DNA from: Spirochaetales bacterium | GTDB taxonomy: Bacteria; Spirochaetota; Spirochaetia; DSM-27196; SKKC01 | Length of the DNA stretch: 5,829 nt | Reading direction: 5' to 3' | Assembly: GCA_007126865.1 (NCBI GenBank) | Contig: SLAN01000178.1 | Span: 1 to 5,829, forward strand | Shown: positions 1 through 5,100 of the stretch, piece by piece | Numbering within the stretch: position 1 is the stretch's first letter | Layout of the letters: each line of letters opens with the position of its first letter | Program-made: the position numbers and the translations under genes | The notes under the pieces: generated by a model | The model's database searches: none | What the model was told of the DNA's origin: nothing | Seen by the model: the letters and a program-made list of their open reading frames with translations, nothing else

Positions 1-1
1 C

Positions 2-316
2 GACCGCATCCACCACATCGACCCGGCACATCCCCATCACGCCGACCTCGACGACCTCGCGCACTGGCTCGACCACCAGATGACCAGCCCGCGCCGACCC
101 GGCCAGCCACCGCCGTTCCGCGCCCTCCTCGACCGTCAACACGCCCTCACCCCTAGAACCGCCGACCGGCTCGCAACCATCCTCCGAGCAGCACTGCACG
201 TTCAGCAGCAGCGCCTCGAACACCAGCGCACGCTGGACTACCTGCAAGCCCAGGTCAACGCCGCTGCATCCCGCACCAGGGGCACGAGCTGGGGCGCCAG
301 GGCACGAATGCGGTAG
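2..316 (+). CDS. Unrecognised protein, C-terminal part only (5' end outside window)
   Basis: The frame is already open at the left edge and runs to the TAG at 314-316, giving 104 residues of a longer protein. An ATG at 80 exists, but the 26 codons before it carry the same strong G/C third-position bias, so I treat the gene as entering from the left. The fragment is rich in His, Asp, Arg and Gln and looks mostly helical, with a run RTADRLATILRAALHVQQQR followed by more heptad-like sequence, so a soluble helical or coiled-coil tail is likely. I see no signal peptide, membrane segment or catalytic motif, and I do not recognise the family. The last ~18 residues (SRTRGTSWGARARMR at the end) look low in complexity. 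An imperfect direct repeat, CCAGGGGCACGA (276-287) and CCAGGGCACGA (297-307), lies there, so the natural C-terminus may have been altered. Coding status is fairly sure; function is unknown. Confidence 0.65.
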   Translation, partial: DRIHHIDPAHPHHADLDDLAHWLDHQMTSPRRPGQPPPFRALLDRQHALTPRTADRLATILRAALHVQQQRLEHQRTLDYLQAQVNAAASRTRGTSWGARARMR

Positions 317-329
317 GGCCTGCGGGCCC
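316..329 (+). terminator. Possible GC hairpin terminator after the first gene
   Basis: GGGCC (316-320) can pair with GGCCC (325-329) around a four-base loop, starting on the last base of the stop codon. There is no following T-run, which is common for actinobacterial terminators, but the stem is only five base pairs, so this is weak. Confidence 0.25.
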
Positions 330-508
330 CGGTCGTCGTGGATCTAGGTGCAGCGCTCCTGATTGAGACTGTTGGTGCGCGCTGTGTAGGGCCTTCCGTG
401 GAAGTACCGACGCTGCTGAACCCACCCGGAGTCGCCTACCACCCCGTCGGCGGGCGCCAACCTGAGCCAGGGCCGATTGGGGTTCGTGTCGGTCACAGCC
501 GGAAGGGG

Positions 509-522
509 AAGCTAACTAGCTT
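509..522. promoter_or_regulatory. Near-palindrome AAGCTA-AC-TAGCTT, possible operator/-10 overlap upstream of the DUF4282 gene
   Basis: AAGCTA (509-514) and TAGCTT (517-522) are perfect inverted repeats separated by two bases, 35 bases before the ATG at 558. The right arm TAGCTT fits the TAnnnT pattern of an actinobacterial -10 element, but no convincing -35 lies at the expected distance (GTCACA at 492-497 is the nearest, with a 19-base gap). A second short inverted repeat, CTTCC-GT-GGAAG, lies further upstream at 393-404. The symmetry is plain in the sequence; the regulatory role is inferred. Confidence 0.3.
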
Positions 523-557
523 GGTCGGACAATGAGCTGACCACGCAGGAGAGCCCG

Positions 558-914
558 ATGTCCCCAATACCCCCACCGCCACAGCCGCAAGAATCGGACC
601 GCAGGACTAGGGCTTTCGGCGGGTTATTCGATTTCGAGTTCAATACCTTTGTCATCCCAACGATCGTTAGCATTCTCTACATTATGCTGATGGTTCTCGC
701 CCTAGTCTTTTCCACTATTGGGATCATCGGAGGGCTCTACATTACGATAGTTCAGCGAGATGTTTCGGGACTAGCTGCCGCAGTGTTCACCCCGCTGCTG
801 GCGCTCCTGTTCATACTCTTCATGCGCATACCCTTCGAACTCACGATGGTGGTATTCAATATCGCGGAAAACCTAAAGGTGGTCCGAGAGCTTGAGGAGG
901 CTCGCCACCCTTAG
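558..914 (+). CDS. DUF4282 family small membrane protein
   Basis: A 118-residue protein starting at ATG 558, preceded by a good ribosome binding site AGGAGAG (547-553). After a short Pro-rich N-terminus (residues 4-10), residues 20-110 match the DUF4282 pattern as I remember it: an F..LFDFEF..FV.P start (about 20-34), a long hydrophobic segment (about 35-62), a second one (about 72-98), then the amphipathic tail with FNIAENLKVVRELE (100-113). Members are small inner-membrane proteins of unknown function with both ends probably cytoplasmic. The length is normal. The gene uses more A/T-ending codons than its neighbours (about 64% GC at third positions by hand count) and contains a TTA leucine codon at 624-626, rare in high-GC actinobacteria and in Streptomyces tied to the bldA tRNA. 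It stands alone on this strand, with 333 bases before the next start. The family call is fairly firm; the role is unknown. Confidence 0.85.
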   Translation: MSPIPPPPQPQESDRRTRAFGGLFDFEFNTFVIPTIVSILYIMLMVLALVFSTIGIIGGLYITIVQRDVSGLAAAVFTPLLALLFILFMRIPFELTMVVFNIAENLKVVRELEEARHP

Positions 915-1042
915 CGCCCTCGAAGCAACGCTTCCGGTGGGTCGGCGGGGAGACCTTGCCGCTCTCACGACGCAGCCGCCTGACGGCGGGTCCGGGTTCA
1001 CGCCACTGACGGTGGCACAACCTGACGCCGTCGCTCGCCGCA

Positions 1043-1100
1043 TGGGTCGATAGCGCCGGACTCATACCGGGCGGCTACCGCCCGCCACCCACTCGACCCA
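1043..1100. repeat. Nested inverted repeats
   Basis: An outer perfect 8-base inverted repeat, TGGGTCGA (1043-1050) and TCGACCCA (1093-1100), encloses a perfect 7-base GC hairpin, CGGGCGG (1068-1074), loop CTA, CCGCCCG (1078-1084). A further small hairpin, GCCAC/GTGGC (1002-1006 with 1012-1016), lies just to the left. The strong inner hairpin overlaps the last codons of the minus-strand 43-codon frame and could act as a terminator for it, or for transcription leaving the DUF4282 gene. The pairing is seen directly; the role is inferred. Confidence 0.4.
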
Positions 1101-1193
1101 CGCGTCCGACCAACGGGCGACCACGTCGGCCTGCGCACGCAGCCACTCGGCCCCCACCTCGGACTGCTTGGACGGGCGTTGCTCCGCCCGCAC
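1062..1193 (-). pseudogene. Short coding-like tail (43 codons), probable gene remnant or small ORF
   Basis: On the minus strand a frame opens after a TAG at about 1214-1212 and runs to TGA at 1064-1062. From the GTG at 1193 it encodes 43 residues, including EVGAEWLRAQADVVARW and SDAWVEWVAGG, an amphipathic helical stretch rich in Trp, Ala, Glu and Val. All but a handful of its codons end in G or C, second positions are varied, and the amino-acid make-up is protein-like, unlike the Arg/Pro/Ser-rich shadow frames around it. There is no ribosome binding site before the GTG, and the upstream stop cuts it off, so it is more likely the 3' end of a decayed or truncated gene than a complete peptide gene. 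It lies between the DUF4282 gene and the restriction gene, antisense to both. I do not recognise the family. Confidence 0.4.
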
Positions 1194-1247
1194 ACAGGCG
1201 TGGACAGTTGGCTAACGTCGCCCACCAAGCCAGCCAGGGGGAAAGCA

Positions 1248-2195
1248 TTGGCGCAAGACTGGGACATCGCCGTCGGGGACCACCTGACGCGTGACGAGCG
1301 AATGAGGCGATTCGGCGGAGCTCGCTACGGAGGGATCGAGCCGTCAGCCAAGACCCCCAACGTGTTCATCTACTCAGACCCTGAACGAAGCGCGGACATC
1401 TATCCCTACGACGGCTGGGCCGAAGACGACAAGACCTTCCTATATACCGGTGAAGGTCGCCTGGGCGACCAAAGAATGCAAGAGGGCAACCGCGCAGTCC
1501 TAGAACACCGGGAGCGCGGACGAGCCCTGCGCGTCTTCGTCGCAGACGGCACCGTCCCGGACAGCGCCGAGAAGAACCACCTCTACATCGGCCAGTTCGA
1601 GGTTGACCCGGACGAGCCCTATGTGCAGGAGCCAGCACCCGACGACAACGATGAACTCCGCACCGTCTACGTCTTCCGACTCCGCCCAGTAGACGAACCC
1701 TTGCGCCGCCCGCAGGACACCAGCGGCACCGGTGATGCACCCACCGAACCCGAAGCCCAGCTGGTCGACCCCGAGCAACAGCGGAACACCGAGTACGAGG
1801 TCGCCGGAAGCGAGCCCCAGACGGCGAGACGCCGCGAAGCCGAGCTCGTGACCCGCTACGAGAACTACCTGACCGGCCTTGGCCACGACGTCCAACGGTG
1901 GCGCATCCGTCCACCGGGCGAGCTCCTGACCTTGGTCACCGACACGTACGACGGAACCGAACACACGCTCTACGAGGCGAAGGGCACGACCACCCGCGAC
2001 GCCATCCGGCGGGCTATCGGCCAGCTGCTGGACTACCGCCGCCACATCGCGGTTGACGACCTACGGCTGGCTGTCCTCCTGCCCGACCGCCCCAGCAACG
2101 ACCTGCTTGACCTGCTCAGCTCCCTCGACATCGCCTGTGTCTACGAGAGCTCCGAGGGGGCCTTCGACCGTCTCGAGCCGTCACGGGTTATTTAG
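1248..2195 (+). CDS. Predicted type IV (modification-dependent) restriction endonuclease: ScoMcrA-like SRA domain + PD-(D/E)XK nuclease
   Basis: A 315-residue cytoplasmic protein. Residues about 5-150 resemble the SRA-like domain of the Streptomyces type IV enzyme ScoMcrA, with RFGGARYGGIEPSAKTPNVF (21-40), YDGWAED (54-60), YTGEG..GDQ.M..GN.A (66-83) and a closing YVFRLRPV (141-148). SRA domains bind modified cytosine, usually by base flipping. An acidic, Pro-rich linker (about 150-192) leads to a nuclease fold at about 195-305, with E197/E199, D232, the E-x-K pair E243/K245 in LYEAKG, and Q259 in QLLDY: the PD-(D/E)XK acid, acid-x-lysine and glutamine pattern. I chose TTG 1248 because AGGGGGAA (1236-1243) sits at good spacing and family members start near this point; an upstream TTG at 1179 would add 23 implausible residues. 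TAACGT (1213-1218) could be a -10 element. Its role would be cutting modified foreign DNA; no methyltransferase is nearby, as expected for type IV. The domains look intact. The exact modification recognised cannot be read from the sequence. Confidence 0.85.
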   Translation: MAQDWDIAVGDHLTRDERMRRFGGARYGGIEPSAKTPNVFIYSDPERSADIYPYDGWAEDDKTFLYTGEGRLGDQRMQEGNRAVLEHRERGRALRVFVADGTVPDSAEKNHLYIGQFEVDPDEPYVQEPAPDDNDELRTVYVFRLRPVDEPLRRPQDTSGTGDAPTEPEAQLVDPEQQRNTEYEVAGSEPQTARRREAELVTRYENYLTGLGHDVQRWRIRPPGELLTLVTDTYDGTEHTLYEAKGTTTRDAIRRAIGQLLDYRRHIAVDDLRLAVLLPDRPSNDLLDLLSSLDIACVYESSEGAFDRLEPSRVI

Positions 2196-2243
2196 CAGAT
2201 TCACGTCGAGGGTCACGCGTCTCGGGGCTGCCCTTGTGAACCG

Positions 2244-2622
2244 ATGGCACGAACTTGGCAAGCCATCCAGACGCTTCTAGCCCTGCAGTTCGTCTTCATC
2301 GCGGCTTGTGCCATCTTTGCGCTCGCCCGCACTACGTGGCGGTCGGACACCGACGCTGGCCCCGAGGTCGCTGCGGCGATGACTGCCACCATGGCAACGG
2401 TCCTGATCTCTGTTGGGTCCGAAACTGTGCCGCGAATCTAGGAATACTGGAGCACCATCGAGCGTCAGGTACGGGACCAGATGACTCCAGTCCACGAATA
2501 CTTCCTTGGCTACTGGTTCCGCTCTCTCTACCGCGGAGAGCCTGCAGGAGCAAGGACAGCAGCCACTCCACAACAAGCTTTGGCGGTTCTATCCCGAGTT
2601 CACGCAGTCACTGATGCTGTGA
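2244..2622 (+). pseudogene. Broken gene for a small membrane protein (amber stop plus frame change)
   Basis: From ATG 2244 one frame encodes about 65 residues with a hydrophobic segment (LLALQFVFIAACAIFALA, residues about 11-28) and a second mildly hydrophobic one (about 44-58), then a TAG at 2439-2441. The same frame resumes with protein-like sequence, EYWSTIERQVRDQM then HEYFLGYWFRSLYRG, to about 2537. There the coding-like sequence moves to the next frame (a +1 shift) and ends LHNKLWRFYPEFTQSLML with TGA at 2620-2622. Aromatic and charged residues and G/C-ending codons run through all three pieces, while the alternative frames turn Arg/Ser/Pro-rich. The simplest reading is one ancestral membrane-anchored protein of about 125 residues, broken by two lesions. 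No ribosome binding site precedes the ATG. Alternatives are a genuine 65-residue membrane peptide (2244-2441), or sequencing errors in an intact gene. I do not recognise the family. Confidence 0.45.
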
Positions 2623-2760
2623 GGCTCTGCGGAAGCGACGCTCGCTGCCGTGTGTTCGGAGAGACCCAGCGGTGGAGGGCCCCATGCAGCGTCCGCGCCG
2701 CCGGCCACGTGGAGTGACAACACCAACAGCCAGGCTGCCGCCGTGCGCGGTTGCGAGGGC

Positions 2761-3426
2761 CTAACCGTACTCGTTGGTCTCTGGTTCGCCGCGCTCGCTC
2801 AACACGACCAGCATGAACAGCGGACCGAAGATGGGTATCAGTGACAACAAGAACAGATAGCCCGACCTGCCCGTGTCGTGTAGACGCCGGACGGCTGCGG
2901 CGAGGTGCGCGACCATGATCCACAGGAGCAGGCCAACGCCGGCCAGTTGGATCAGGAAGCCGACCGATCCGTCGAGGTGACCCGATTCACCAGCCGGGTA
3001 CAACACGAACGCGACGAAGATTTGGGTCAGCGCCACGAAGGCAGCGAACCACCAGTACTCCCGCCGGCACGCCCGGCCTGTGAAGTCCAAGGGCTTCTCC
3101 AGCAGGCAGATCGCGGCTGCATCCAAGAAGGTCAGTGACTGCTCGGCGTTGTCACGTCTGGCTGCAGTCGTCCACGCGGACTCCGGCAGGCCGCTGGTCG
3201 ATGGTCCGAAAGGCAAGGCAGTTGGCGCCGGAGCGCCAGGCTCCGGCCTCAGGGGCTCGAGCGGGCCAGCCACGCTGGAATCGCTGATGACGTCGAAACG
3301 CCTGTGCAGCTCGAGGAGCTCGTCACGCAGTCGCCGTCGCTCGACAGAGTCTGTCGCTTCTGCCAGTGCGGACTCCAACAGCTGCAGGCGACGCTGGAGG
3401 AGCTCGAGCGCTTCGGCGGTCTCCAT
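2761..3426 (-). CDS. DUF805 domain membrane protein with coiled-coil N-terminus
   Basis: A 221-residue protein starting at the ATG 3426-3424, preceded by GAGGA (3434-3430) at short spacing. Residues about 3-45 are a charged, leucine-rich coiled coil (ALELLQRRLQLLESALAEA and onward). A Pro/Ala-rich linker follows (about 50-90), then a DUF805 domain from about 104 to the end: LDFTGRACRREYWWF (113-127) opens it, membrane helices lie at about 125-143, 153-175 and 190-209, and the signature RRLHDTGRSG (180-189) lies between the last two, with a GEPETNEYG tail. DUF805 proteins are bacterial inner-membrane proteins of unknown function, often little more than the domain (about 110-150 residues), so the coiled-coil extension is the distinctive part and suggests oligomerisation or a cytoplasmic partner. 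It converges with the broken gene on its 3' side and diverges from the RHH gene on its 5' side. The family call is firm; the role is unknown. Confidence 0.88.
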   Translation of the reverse strand: METAEALELLQRRLQLLESALAEATDSVERRRLRDELLELHRRFDVISDSSVAGPLEPLRPEPGAPAPTALPFGPSTSGLPESAWTTAARRDNAEQSLTFLDAAAICLLEKPLDFTGRACRREYWWFAAFVALTQIFVAFVLYPAGESGHLDGSVGFLIQLAGVGLLLWIMVAHLAAAVRRLHDTGRSGYLFLLSLIPIFGPLFMLVVLSERGEPETNEYG

Positions 3427-3716
3427 GAATCCTCGTACTGGTCTGGCCTTTCGGCCCGCGTTAGCAGGATCGCTTCGCCATCAGCTACGCGACGAACTTG
3501 TGGACCTAACCGACGTGCCGGTCTCGCATCCACAGACGTGGCATCGACAGACAGCCAGCCGAGCTTGACTGTTCACTGCGGCGCGACTCGTGGATAACCG
3601 GCATCACCCGGGCTTCGCGCCCACTTCTCAGGTTGAGGGTTCAGGCATCGCTTGGTACGAGGCCACAAGCCGGTCGCGCCTAGCAGCACGGAACCGGCCG
3701 AGGAGTGGAGGCCCGG
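3427..3716. other. Divergent intergenic region with small hairpins and DnaA-box-like words
   Basis: No convincing gene lies in these 290 bases between the divergent DUF805 and RHH genes. Visible elements are GGCC-TTTC-GGCC (3445-3456), which on the minus strand would give a GAAA tetraloop hairpin in the DUF805 leader; GGGC-TTCGC-GCCC (3610-3622); and three words close to DnaA boxes (TGTGGACCT 3499-3507, GCATCCACA 3526-3534, CGTGGATAA 3589-3597, each one or two mismatches from a known consensus). The frames that cross it extend out of real genes in other frames and lack a protein-like composition. Confidence 0.4.
3633..3661 (+). promoter_or_regulatory. Candidate promoter for the RHH/DUF7669 pair
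   Basis: TTGAGG (3633-3638) and TACGAG (3656-3661) are separated by exactly 17 bases and lie about 55 bases before the chosen start at 3717. The -35 matches four of six consensus bases; the -10 is poor. It is offered only as the best spaced candidate seen. Confidence 0.22.
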
Positions 3717-3917
3717 GTGGTCAGGATGTTGACTGTGAGGGTGCCCGACAACGCTGCGACAGCGGCCGAGGTGCTGGCCGACGTGCCGGGCATCTCGATC
3801 AACCAACTGATGGTCGGCCTGCTGCCTGAGGAGCAGAAGGGGGCGAAGATCGACCCGCAGCCGGCGGCCCGAGTGAACCGGGAGATCAAGTATCTCCGCG
3901 AGCAACACGGGCTGTAG
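3717..3917 (+). CDS. Small ribbon-helix-helix-like DNA-binding protein
   Basis: A 66-residue protein. I chose GTG 3717 because GGAGG (3707-3711) lies five bases before it. GTG 3705 would overlap that site, and ATG 3726 (63 residues) would have only three bases between AGG and the start. Residues 3-9 (RMLTVRV) form a likely beta strand, 11-23 a first helix, and ISINQLMVGLL (26-36) a second, matching the strand-helix-helix layout of Arc/CopG-type proteins, where the strand enters the DNA major groove as a dimer. A basic tail (about 40-66, ARVNREIKYLREQ) could extend the fold or bind a partner. Such proteins are often antitoxins or autorepressors. The next gene follows after 41 bases on the same strand, so the two probably share a transcript. 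No known toxin is recognisable beside it. The RHH assignment rests on pattern only. Confidence 0.6.
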   Translation: MVRMLTVRVPDNAATAAEVLADVPGISINQLMVGLLPEEQKGAKIDPQPAARVNREIKYLREQHGL

Positions 3918-3958
3918 GGTGGGATACTGCGGCTGATCGGGACCGGGAGGTACGTAGC

Positions 3959-4234
3959 GTGACAGCCCGGCAGGAGATCTTGGAGGTCGCGCGCGACCTG
4001 ACCGCTCGAGGCCTGGCACCCTTCGCACCTCGCGACATCCTTGCGGAGCTCGAGCGACGTGGCACCCGCTACTCCGAATCTACGATTCGCACCCACATCG
4101 TCAGCGCCATGTGCATCAACGCACCGACCAACCACGCCGTCACCTACCCCGACCTGCGACGCGTCGGCCACGGCAGCTACGAACTGACCGCCGAGGCCGG
4201 CGGCCCAGCCCGCACGTCGACCAGGAAGCGGTAA
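3959..4234 (+). CDS. DUF7669-like winged-helix protein
   Basis: A 91-residue soluble protein starting at GTG 3959, with GGGAGG (3945-3950) eight bases upstream. It has a compact winged-helix look: helix about 3-17 (RQEILEVARDLTAR), helix about 24-34 (PRDILAELERRG), a probable recognition helix YSESTIRTHIVSAMC (38-52), then a short NAPTNHAVTYPDLRRVG stretch and a GSYEL strand (60-77). This order, with the S-T-I-R-T-H helix followed by an N-A-P and a Y-x-D-L-x-R-V-G segment, is what I recall of DUF7669 proteins, small domains often found near restriction or other accessory genes. The C-terminal ~15 residues are a basic, disordered tail (RTSTRKR), suiting nucleic-acid contact. It probably forms an operon with the RHH gene. 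A DNA-binding or regulatory role is inferred; the family label is from memory. Confidence 0.7.
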   Translation: MTARQEILEVARDLTARGLAPFAPRDILAELERRGTRYSESTIRTHIVSAMCINAPTNHAVTYPDLRRVGHGSYELTAEAGGPARTSTRKR

Positions 4235-4263
4235 CCGGCGATCGGCCTTGCATGTGTCTTGAT

Positions 4264-4279
4264 CGGCGAGCCGTCGCCG
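4264..4279 (+). terminator. Hairpin downstream of the RHH/DUF7669 pair
   Basis: CGGCGA (4264-4269) pairs perfectly with TCGCCG (4274-4279) around a GCCG loop, 30 bases past the stop of the DUF7669 gene. A second hairpin, CGGCC-TTCA-GGCCG (4303-4316), follows. No T-run is present. Tandem GC hairpins at this place suit an actinobacterial terminator, but such stems also arise by chance in GC-rich DNA. Confidence 0.35.
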
Positions 4280-4474
4280 GGACGTCGGCGGAGCACTGGC
4301 TACGGCCTTCAGGCCGGTCCGGGCTTGGGCGTGGACTGCCAACCGGATCTCGAACGCCAGCACGGGCCGAGCCGGCCGCGGCTCAAGTGCGACTGGGTCC
4401 GAACCGATGCCAGACTGGACCCGGTTCCAGCGGTGCCTCGATGGCGTGGCACGTGACCGGGCTGCGCAGCGGGG

Positions 4475-4897
4475 ATGGGCTTCGGGATGGACGTTCGCAC
4501 GCGTGCTGCAGTTGCGGTGTTGGCTGGCAGCATCCTGGTCGGATGCGGGCCTTCGGCAGATGAGGACGCTCTGGCGTTGTGCCGTCAGGTCGCAGGGCAG
4601 CGGACCGCGATCGAGCAGTTGGCGGCTCGGGTGCCCGACACCAGCGACTTCAACCAGATCTCGATGGTGCTGATGGAGGTGTACGACCTCACCGAGTTCC
4701 TTCAGGACTGGACCTACGTCGCGACCGACGAGCTCAACCGCCCGGTGCGCGAGGCTGCGCGCGCAACGCTGGCATCCACAGGGATGTACTCGGACGGGAC
4801 CAACCCGATCACCGGTCGGGAGCTGAGCTCAAACCTGGCCTCGGCCGGGCGCAACTGGGACCGGCTGGAGTCGGCCTGCGCCTCGCTGTCCGGGTGA
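4475..4897 (+). CDS. Small secreted lipoprotein, unknown family
   Basis: A 140-residue protein with a classic lipoprotein signal: a short basic start (MDVRTR), a hydrophobic core AAVAVLAGSI (11-20) and the lipobox LVGC (21-24), after which Cys24 would be lipidated and the protein held on the outer face of the membrane. The start is ATG 4475 or ATG 4487. GGGG lies directly against the first and about 12 bases from the second, so the second (136 residues) may be the true one. The mature part is mostly helical and acidic (SADEDALALCRQVAGQRTAI onward, then EVYDLTEFLQDW, 68-79). Cys36 and Cys135, near its two ends, could form a disulphide. I do not recognise a domain. It lies about 240 bases after the DUF7669 gene, beyond the hairpins, so it is probably transcribed separately. 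Confidence 0.75.
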   Translation: MGFGMDVRTRAAVAVLAGSILVGCGPSADEDALALCRQVAGQRTAIEQLAARVPDTSDFNQISMVLMEVYDLTEFLQDWTYVATDELNRPVREAARATLASTGMYSDGTNPITGRELSSNLASAGRNWDRLESACASLSG

Positions 4898-5100
4898 CGA
4901 TCGTCGTCTCGCCAGAGCGGCTTCGGCTGACAACGCGTCACTCCGCTTGGGAGAAGGCGGTGCGCTCGTCGGATGAGAAGCAGCTGCGAGTCACGTCCGT
5001 GATTCGCGTGGTTGAGACCAGGCTGCTGGCTCCTGCGGCAGGTCGAGTCTGTCGCAGTCGGTCGAGAGCATCACGACGACAGAGGCAGCGTTGGGGCTGA
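4894..5100 (+). CDS. Doubtful short frame overlapping the lipoprotein stop (possible gene remnant)
   Basis: GTG 4894 overlaps the lipoprotein stop as GTGA, the arrangement of translationally coupled genes, and opens 68 codons. The first ~45 residues look protein-like (MTIVVSPERLRLTTRHSAWE, then KAVRSSDEKQLRV) and faintly recall the N-terminal strands of small bacterial PH-like domain proteins of actinobacteria (a PERL..LT..EK...LR.D..V pattern), which are usually well over 100 residues. From about residue 50 the frame turns into Arg/Ser/Gln-rich sequence typical of non-coding frames, so any real gene has lost its 3' half. It could equally be chance. Low confidence on both coding status and family. 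Confidence 0.25.
   Translation: MTIVVSPERLRLTTRHSAWEKAVRSSDEKQLRVTSVIRVVETRLLAPAAGRVCRSRSRASRRQRQRWG

Noticed and set aside
276..307. Imperfect direct repeat CCAGG(G)GCACGA, considered as an attachment-site or insertion target duplication
   Set aside because: The copies are only about 20 bases apart with no element between them, so this is too little to support mobility.
338..535. 65-codon GTG-started + strand frame between the first gene and DUF4282
   Set aside because: Third-position bias is close to background, there is no ribosome binding site and no recognisable fold.
1366..2045. Two long overlapping minus-strand open frames (1366-1914 and 1500-2045) opposite the restriction gene
   Set aside because: They are Arg/Gly/Val-rich shadows created by the G/C third-position bias of the real + strand gene; they show no ribosome binding site or domain-like pattern.
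2600..2923. 107-codon minus-strand frame overlapping the end of the DUF805 gene
   Set aside because: It lies in the wrong frame of a confident gene and is Arg/His/Thr-rich without motifs.
3565..3598. TTGACT with GATAAC as a sigma-70 type promoter
   Set aside because: The gap of 22 bases is too long, and no better -10 lies at 16-18 bases.
3680..4363. 227-codon minus-strand frame opposite the RHH and DUF7669 genes
   Set aside because: Although long, it spans two well-supported + strand genes and the gap between them, and its composition is that of an antisense shadow.
4259..4456. 65-codon + strand frame between the DUF7669 gene and the lipoprotein
   Set aside because: It has a TTG start without a ribosome binding site, overlaps terminator-like hairpins, and its codon bias is only slightly above background.
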